From Elephas maximus indicus (lineage: Eukaryota > Chordata > Mammalia > Proboscidea > Elephantidae), in contig NC_064819.1 in the NCBI RefSeq assembly GCF_024166365.1, positions 153,518,293 through 153,582,292 of the forward strand: a DNA stretch of 64,000 bases. The letters run 5' to 3'. Shown here piece by piece: positions 58,034-64,000 of the stretch. Below the pieces are notes generated by a model. It worked only from the letters and a program-made list of their open reading frames with translations, did not search any database and had not been told where the DNA came from. Numbering within the stretch: the first letter of the stretch is position 1; each line of letters opens with the position of its first letter. A program made the translations under genes and the position numbers.

Positions 58034-60246
58034 ATTGTCTGAATTTCCACATTTTCGAAATAATCATAAAACTGCAAGGACATCAGATACAATTAAAACA
58101 AAAGATCTTAAATCCAGATCTCCTCATTTGGATGATTGTTCAAAGACTGATCCCAGAGTGAAAAGTGATGTTTCGAGAGATGTGCATCACAGCGCTTCGC
58201 TGCCAAACCTGGGAAAAGAAGGAAAATCACATTCTGAAAAAAGGAGCACTTCAGTTTTGCCACCATCGATCGAAAAACATTGTGCCAATGGCAGTTGGTC
58301 ACGTTCCCATCATCAGGTCGGTGAGGGTAGCTCAAGTGAGGATAATAGAAGAGAGAAAAAAGATACAAGACATAACCAATACAGTGGAGGAACTGATAGA
58401 ACACGAAAAGACTCTAGTGCTAGCTGTGGTGGTGGTGAACCGAGGAACATAGAGGCTAATCAAAGGCTACAGGGACGTCCTGAGAAATATGGTAAAGGTG
58501 AACCAAAAGCTGAAAGCAAAAATTCAAAGTTTAAAAGTAACACAAATTCGGATTATCAAAGTGAACACATTAGCTCTTCCTGGGACAAAGAGATGTCTAG
58601 AGAAAAGTCACACATTCGAGTAGAATCTCAAAATGACAAAAGACTGGAAAGACAAAGTGAAAGATCACAAAATATAAATAGAAAAGACTTTAAATCACAG
58701 GACAAAGAAGAAAGAAAAGTTGATCAAAAACCAAAATCAGTAGTAAAGGACCAGGATCATCGGAGGAGATCTGAACAAACATTGCTTCCTCATTCCAGGA
58801 ATGAGATGACAAAATCTTTTCATAATTCAAGTAAATACCATCTGGAAGAGAGAAGAGGAAGGGAAGAATGTAAAAGAGATAGGAATGTAAACAGTCATAG
58901 TTTTCAAGATGGAAGATGTTCATCTTTTCTTTCAAGCAGTAGAGCTTACAAACACATTGACTCCAAGGAAGCTGATGGTATACACCAGTGGGAAAATGCA
59001 CCTTTAAAAGCAGAAAGGCATAGGACTGAAGATAAGAGGAAAAGAGAACAAGAAAGCAAAGAAGAAAATAGGTATATGAGAAATGAAAAAAAAACAGCTA
59101 CGGAACATTTGCAGAAGGCTTTCAAAGAAACCAAGAAAACCACTACTGATTTAAAGAGACAGAATGAGGCAAAAAATGATAAAAGAGAAATTTCTAAAAG
59201 TGAAATTTCTGAAAGAGTGAATGACAAAGAACTTGCAGTTAAAGCTGAGAGTGGTCCAAATGAAACAAAAAACAAAGACTTTAAGTTGAGCTTTATGGAA
59301 AAATTGAACTTAACTCTTTCTCCTGCTAAAAAGCAGCCAGTTTCTCAGGATAATCAGCATAAAATAACTGATACTCCCCGATCCAGTGGCATTTGTGATT
59401 TGCCGTCCTTGGTGCAGGCTAAAACAGTGACATGTGTTCCATCTGTTGGTGAACATGTCACAGAGGAAAACAAATCAAAGTTACTAGAACCAAAGGATGC
59501 TCTTCCAGCAGCATCTGAACTCAGGACCAATATTCCAGAAAGCAAAATGGAAAAAAAAAACAGTTTGTTAGCTAAATCTGTTGAGAATTCTATGCCATGT
59601 GATGTGCCACTTTGTGGTACAGAGACTTTCTTTTCAGCACCTGTGGAACTGGACCAAACAGAATCCTTATTTCCATCAACAGAAATGGAAAAAACCATTG
59701 ATAGTGCAAAGCCTGCTCCCAGGGTAATGGATGTATTACAAACAGTTGTTTCTCAAAACTTTGACTTGGAATTGGATACCAAAAGAAACGATGGTTTAAA
59801 TTCTTGTGGTATTTCTGAAAGTATGGAAACAAAGATGAATTTTTCAACAAAAATGGCTGAATCCAGCGAGAGCATTTTGCAGCCGTCAGTTGAAGGAGCT
59901 AGCATTTTGCCAGCAATCCTGTCAGAAGATGGTAACCCAAAATTAGAGCCTTCTTTTGTTGGCACACCACTTGAGAGTAAGTCTTGTCATATGGAGCCTT
60001 GCTTACCTAAAGACACTGTAGAATCTTCATTGCAGAAGGTGGAGTTAATGGACCACAGGATGGAAATTGGTGAAACAAACTCAGTATATCATGATGATGA
60101 GAACTCAGTTCTGAGCATTGACCTTAATCACTTGAGACCTATTCCGGAAGCCATCAGTCCTCTGAATAGTCCAGTGAGACCTGTGGCAAAAGTTCTTAGA
60201 ATAGAAAGCCCATCTCAAGTTCCATTGTACAATAACAGCCATAAAG
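58034..60246 (+). CDS. CASP8AP2: CASP8AP2 exon 7
   Basis: Acceptor TTTCTCAATAG|A and donor AAAG|GTAATA; phase 2 in, 1 out; 2213 bases without a stop, residues 138-875. It starts LSEFPHFRNNHKTARTSD and ends VPLYNNSHK. The product is a long, highly charged Ser/Lys/Glu-rich region expected to be disordered, with conserved islands such as KLSFMEKLNLTLSPAKKQPV and SVLSIDLNHLRPIPEAISPL. The open frame runs 26 bases past the donor to 60272, but that tail is intronic. Runs of 9 and 10 A lie in the coding strand (59086-59094, 59551-59560). Confidence 0.97.
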
Positions 60247-61038
60247 GTAATAGTTTATATTTTTTTTTATAACTTGTTTTTTTGTGAGAACAGAAAATAC
60301 ATAAGCAAACTGAACTGATACTTTTCCATGTTCTTTCTTAGTAACATAACTAATGGACATACAATTCAGAGCCCATTGTTAACTAGAAACGTACATTGAG
60401 CCTTTAGGTAACACGATACAAAAGAGAATAGTGGGACAGGGGGTCTCAAATATTGTTTGCATGCTTTCAGATGCTTTTGTTGTTCAAACGATCATCAAAC
60501 TGAGGTGTACAGTGATGCTGCTAACGTGAAGTAAAGCTATCCTGAACTATTGTTACATGGTTATCCAGAAGACCAAACTACGCTATCAGTGTTGTCAGAC
60601 ATGTTGTGAGCAGATTTTTTTTTGCATTTTTTTATGTTATGTAAAATATATATAACATAAAATTTACCATCGTAAGTATTTTTGAGTGTACAATTCAGTG
60701 GTATTAAGTACATTTACAATGTTCTATTACCTATTTTCAGATCTTTTTTATCATCCCATACAGAAACTCTATACCTATTAAACAACAAATCGCCATCCTT
60801 CCCCCAGCCCCTAATAAATTTTATTCCACTTTCTATCTTGATAAGTGAGCAAATTTTAAGGCCACCAAAGACCAATGACATGAATAAGTACTAGGCATTA
60901 AAATTCTGCTTTTTAAAAAAGCTTTTAAAAGAATGAATTTGCTTTAGTATTTAAGTTTTTGGGGTTTCCTTTGCTGGAAATGTCAAATGACTAAGATTTA
61001 GTAGTCGTGTGACTTTAATATACTTTTCTCTTCCATAG
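60247..61038 (+). other. CASP8AP2: CASP8AP2 intron 7
   Basis: Contains one old L1 3' end in complement (about 60628-60850, AAAATTTACCATCGTAAG); the rest is unique. Confidence 0.85.
60628..60850 (-). repeat. old L1 3' end
   Basis: ATATAACATAAAATTTACC, GTGTACAATTCAGTGGTATTAAG and CATCCCATACAGAAACTC are the complement of a common mammalian L1 3' end. Confidence 0.85.
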
Positions 61039-64000
61039 ATGTTTTTCCACTAAATTCAGCTCATTCTACCGCCAAGAATCAGTCTGATGATATCAATAAG
61101 GAAAATCAAAAGCCAACTTGCAAATCTGACAAATGTACAGAAGCAGACTCCCGTAAGAATTCATCTACAGATGAATTAGAAGAAGGAGAAATTATAAGTG
61201 ACAATGAAACATCTAAACCACAAGAAAGTTTTGAAAAAGGCGCCAAACCTAGAACTTCTCCTCAAGCGCGGAACACAAAGATTAACCCAGGAAGAAGGAA
61301 AAGTACTGTACATTTGGATGAAAATAACAGGAAAACATCTTCTGTAAAAATCCATCAGACCAACAGCAAATACAGTAAGACACCTAGTGACTCTCGCAGA
61401 TCTTCAAAAACAGGGAAGAAAGATAAAACAATGAGTACTTCCAGCTTGGAAAAAATAGTTCAGATTATTGCTGCACCCTCTTCTGTACGAGAGGTTATGC
61501 ACATGTTACGAATGATAAGAAAACATGTAAGGAAAAACTATATGAAATTCAAGGTAAAGTTTTCATTAATACAATTTCATAGAATTATTGAGTCAGCAAT
61601 TTTGAATTTTACATCTCTAATTAGGCACCTTGATTTATCCAAGATCTCTAAGTCAGAGACTGCTTTACAGAAGAATCTCTGTGATATTATAGAATCTAAA
61701 CTTAAGCAAGTTAAAAAGAATGGCATAGTTGATCGTTTATTTGAACAGCAACTACCAGATATGAAAAAAAAGCTGTGGAAATTTGTAGATGAGCAACTTG
61801 ATTATTTGTTTGGAAAGCTTAAAAAAATGCTAGTAAAGTTTTGTGATTCCATGCACTTTGGAAGTGACAGCGATGAAGGAAAACTTGAAAAAACAAATAA
61901 AGAAAAAGTACAACGTTCAAATTGTCAGAAGGGGAATATGGAGAACTCCAGCAAAGAAATACTGAAAATAAAAGCCCCCAAATCAGAAGACTCTGTTCAT
62001 TTTGAGTCTTTACTAGGTTGTAAAAAATCTGAGGAAAAACACCAAGACCAAAACAACTCCAATATGAGCACAGTAAAGCATGGCATTAAAAAAAGTTTTA
62101 ATACCTGCTTTGATAACATAAAGAACTCTCAATCCAAAGAGCCCTCCTTGGAACTAAACTGTCCGAGCACCCCAAAGCCCGGAAGAATAGAAGGCAGCAC
62201 TGTGGAAGATGCACAGGCATCCCAGCATGCGGCTTTGAAGCCAGAACGTAGTTTTGAAATTCTTACTGAACAGCAAGCATCTAGCCTTACTTTTAATTTA
62301 GTGAGTGATGCTCAGATGGGTGAGATATTTAAAAGTTTGTTGCAAGGTTCTGATCTTTTGGATGGCAGTGTTAATGGTAATGAAAAAAGTGAGTGGGAGT
62401 TAAAAACCCCAGAGAAGCAACTGCTAGAGAGTCTTAAGTGTGAATCTATACCAGCATGTACAACTGAAGAGCTAGTTTCAGGGGTGGTTCCTCCAAGTCC
62501 TAAAATGATTAGTGATGACAATTGGTCATTATTATCATCTGAAAAAGGGCCATCTCTGCCTTCAGGGCTTTCATTGCCAGTTCATCCTGATGTGTTGGAT
62601 GAAAGCTGTATGTTTGAAGTGTCCACTAACATAGCTTTAAGTAAAGATAATACATGTAGTTCAGAAAAGAGCAAGTCCTGCATTTCTTCTATACTTCTTG
62701 AAGATCTGGCAGTCTCTTTAACAGTACCATCACCTCTGAAGTCAGATGGTCATCTCAGTTTCTTAAAGCCTGAGGTTTTGTCTATTTCAACTCCTGAAGA
62801 AGTTATTAGTGCCCATTTTAGTGAAGATGCCTTACTTGAGGAAGAGGATGCATCTGAGCAAGATATTCATTTAGCTTTGGAGTCTGATAATTCAAGCAGT
62901 AAATCAAGTTGTTCTTCATCATGGACAGGCCGGTCTGTTGCTCCTGGGTTTCAGTACCACCCTAATCTACCCATGCATGCTGTCATAATGGAAAAGTCCA
63001 ACGATCATTTCATTGTGAAAATACGGCGTGCAGCACCATCTACCTCCCCTAGTCTTAAACAGAGTATTGTGGCCGATGAATCATTGGCATCTTTGCCTGG
63101 AGTGGGAAAAGAAGCTGATGAAGCAACAGAGAAAGAATATATATCTTGTCAGAACTCGGTTTTTAAACCTGTGGATGAGTTGGAAAAATCCAACAAAAAT
63201 GTTGATGGCAGTAGATTAGCTAACGAAGACCAGAACTCTGTGATACAAACACAGGTTCCTGATATATATGAATTTCTGAAGGATGCTTCAGGTAAAGTGG
63301 GTGATAGTAATGAAGTGGCTGGTGAATGTTTCAAATTGCATCAAGTATGGGAGCCAAAAGTGCCTGAAAGCATTGAGGATTTGCCTCCAATGGAAGAAAT
63401 GCCACAGTCTGTTGGGGATCATCTTCCAGACACATACATAGACCTAACAAAAGATCCAGTCACTGAGACCAAAAACTTGGGAGAATTCTTGGAAGTGACA
63501 GTTCTAAATATTGATCATTTGGGATGTTCTGAAGGCAACTTGGATCGAAATGCTCAAATATTAGACAGTTCTTTACAGCTGGATACTGTAGGTGCTTTTA
63601 TTGATTTGACACAAGATGCTTCAAGTGAGAGTAAAAATGAAGGTAACCATTCTGCTGTAGCTGATGGAGGTTTGGGGTGTCAGGTGATATGTATAGAGGA
63701 AGAGAACTGTAAGGAAGAAAAGCTGCCTGTGGCAAATAGGCCCTTGGAAAGCATTGTTGAGGAAGCTTGTATTGATTTGACCACAGAATCTCCCAGTCCC
63801 TGTGAAGTAAAAAAGGATGATTTAAAATCAGTGCCGAAATCAAATTCTGATAGTTCAGAGTTGCCTGGGGCTTTGGATAATGCTCACAAAAAAAGAAAAA
63901 ACCTTTCTGATCTAAATCATTCTTCTCAGAAAAAACAAAGAAAGGAAATAACCAGTAGGAAAAAGGCCAAGAAAATCACTCAGGATCCTGGAGAGAATGA
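61039..64000 (+). CDS. CASP8AP2: CASP8AP2 exon 8, runs off the right edge
   Basis: Acceptor CTTCCATAG|AT, phase 1. The frame is open for 2962 bases to the window end, residues 876 to about 1862; the start reads [16 protein letters not shown] basic helical domain lies at about residues 1007-1145 ([50 protein letters not shown]). Three SUMO-interacting motifs follow: YIDLT (63435-63449), FIDLT (63597-63611) and CIDLT (63768-63782), each with acidic or Ser flanks, as known for FLASH. KKRK and KKQRK clusters near 63890-63945 look like nuclear localisation signals. The C-terminal SANT/Myb-like domain that binds NPAT is beyond the edge. The best-preserved stretch is [20 protein letters not shown]. 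Confidence 0.97.

Noticed and set aside
60247-60272. Extension of CASP8AP2 exon 7 to the stop at 60270-60272
   Set aside because: The donor AAAG|GTAATA at 60246/60247 joins in phase to exon 8 and restores the FLASH sequence.

Overview
This is a mammalian nuclear DNA window from an afrotherian, most likely a paenungulate such as elephant. The clade call rests on interspersed repeats. About fifteen copies of the tRNA-derived AfroSINE are present, along with RTE-clade LINE copies and one young L1 family. The AfroSINE core reads like GTTCGAATCC, then CTTGGAAACCCTATGGGGC, then TATGAGTCGGAATCGACT.

Two protein-coding genes are present, facing away from each other. On the minus strand, positions 4107-4208 are the first coding exon of MDN1 (midasin, the giant AAA ATPase of 60S ribosome assembly). 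Bases 1-4106 are its first intron and the GC-rich stretch upstream of 4208 is its promoter. On the plus strand is CASP8AP2 (FLASH), which runs off the right edge. It has a GC-rich promoter with E2F and CCAAT sites (about 22140-22430), a non-coding first exon ending at 22494, and a 21 kb first intron. Seven coding exons follow: 43463-43545 (ATG at 43491), 47178-47243, 47879-47979, 48448-48522, 49388-49503, 58034-60246 and 61039 to the window end. All splice phases agree and about 1862 codons are visible; the human protein is about 1980 residues, so only the C-terminus is missing.

Almost everything else is layered transposon sequence, often resolvable to the base through target-site duplications (TSDs). 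Examples are a full-length antisense L1 with a YY1-type 5' end in CASP8AP2 intron 1 (about 25373-32961), a truncated L1 carrying a 3' transduction (17999-19817), and an L1 nested in an RTE with an AfroSINE nested in the L1 (6214-8300). There is also one AfroSINE inserted into another (49631-49963) and a SINE with a tRNA-Gly head and an RTE-like tail (11897-12208).

No unknown multi-gene system was found. The observations most worth a second look are: an alternative reading frame open across the first four CASP8AP2 exons with a hydrophobic segment; the L1 3' transduction; the tRNA-Gly SINE; a perfect 20-bp hairpin; a gap-free 126-bp templated copy inside an intronic L1; and AfroSINE insertions consisting only of the 3' tail. 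Repeat family names come from recognition, not from a database search.
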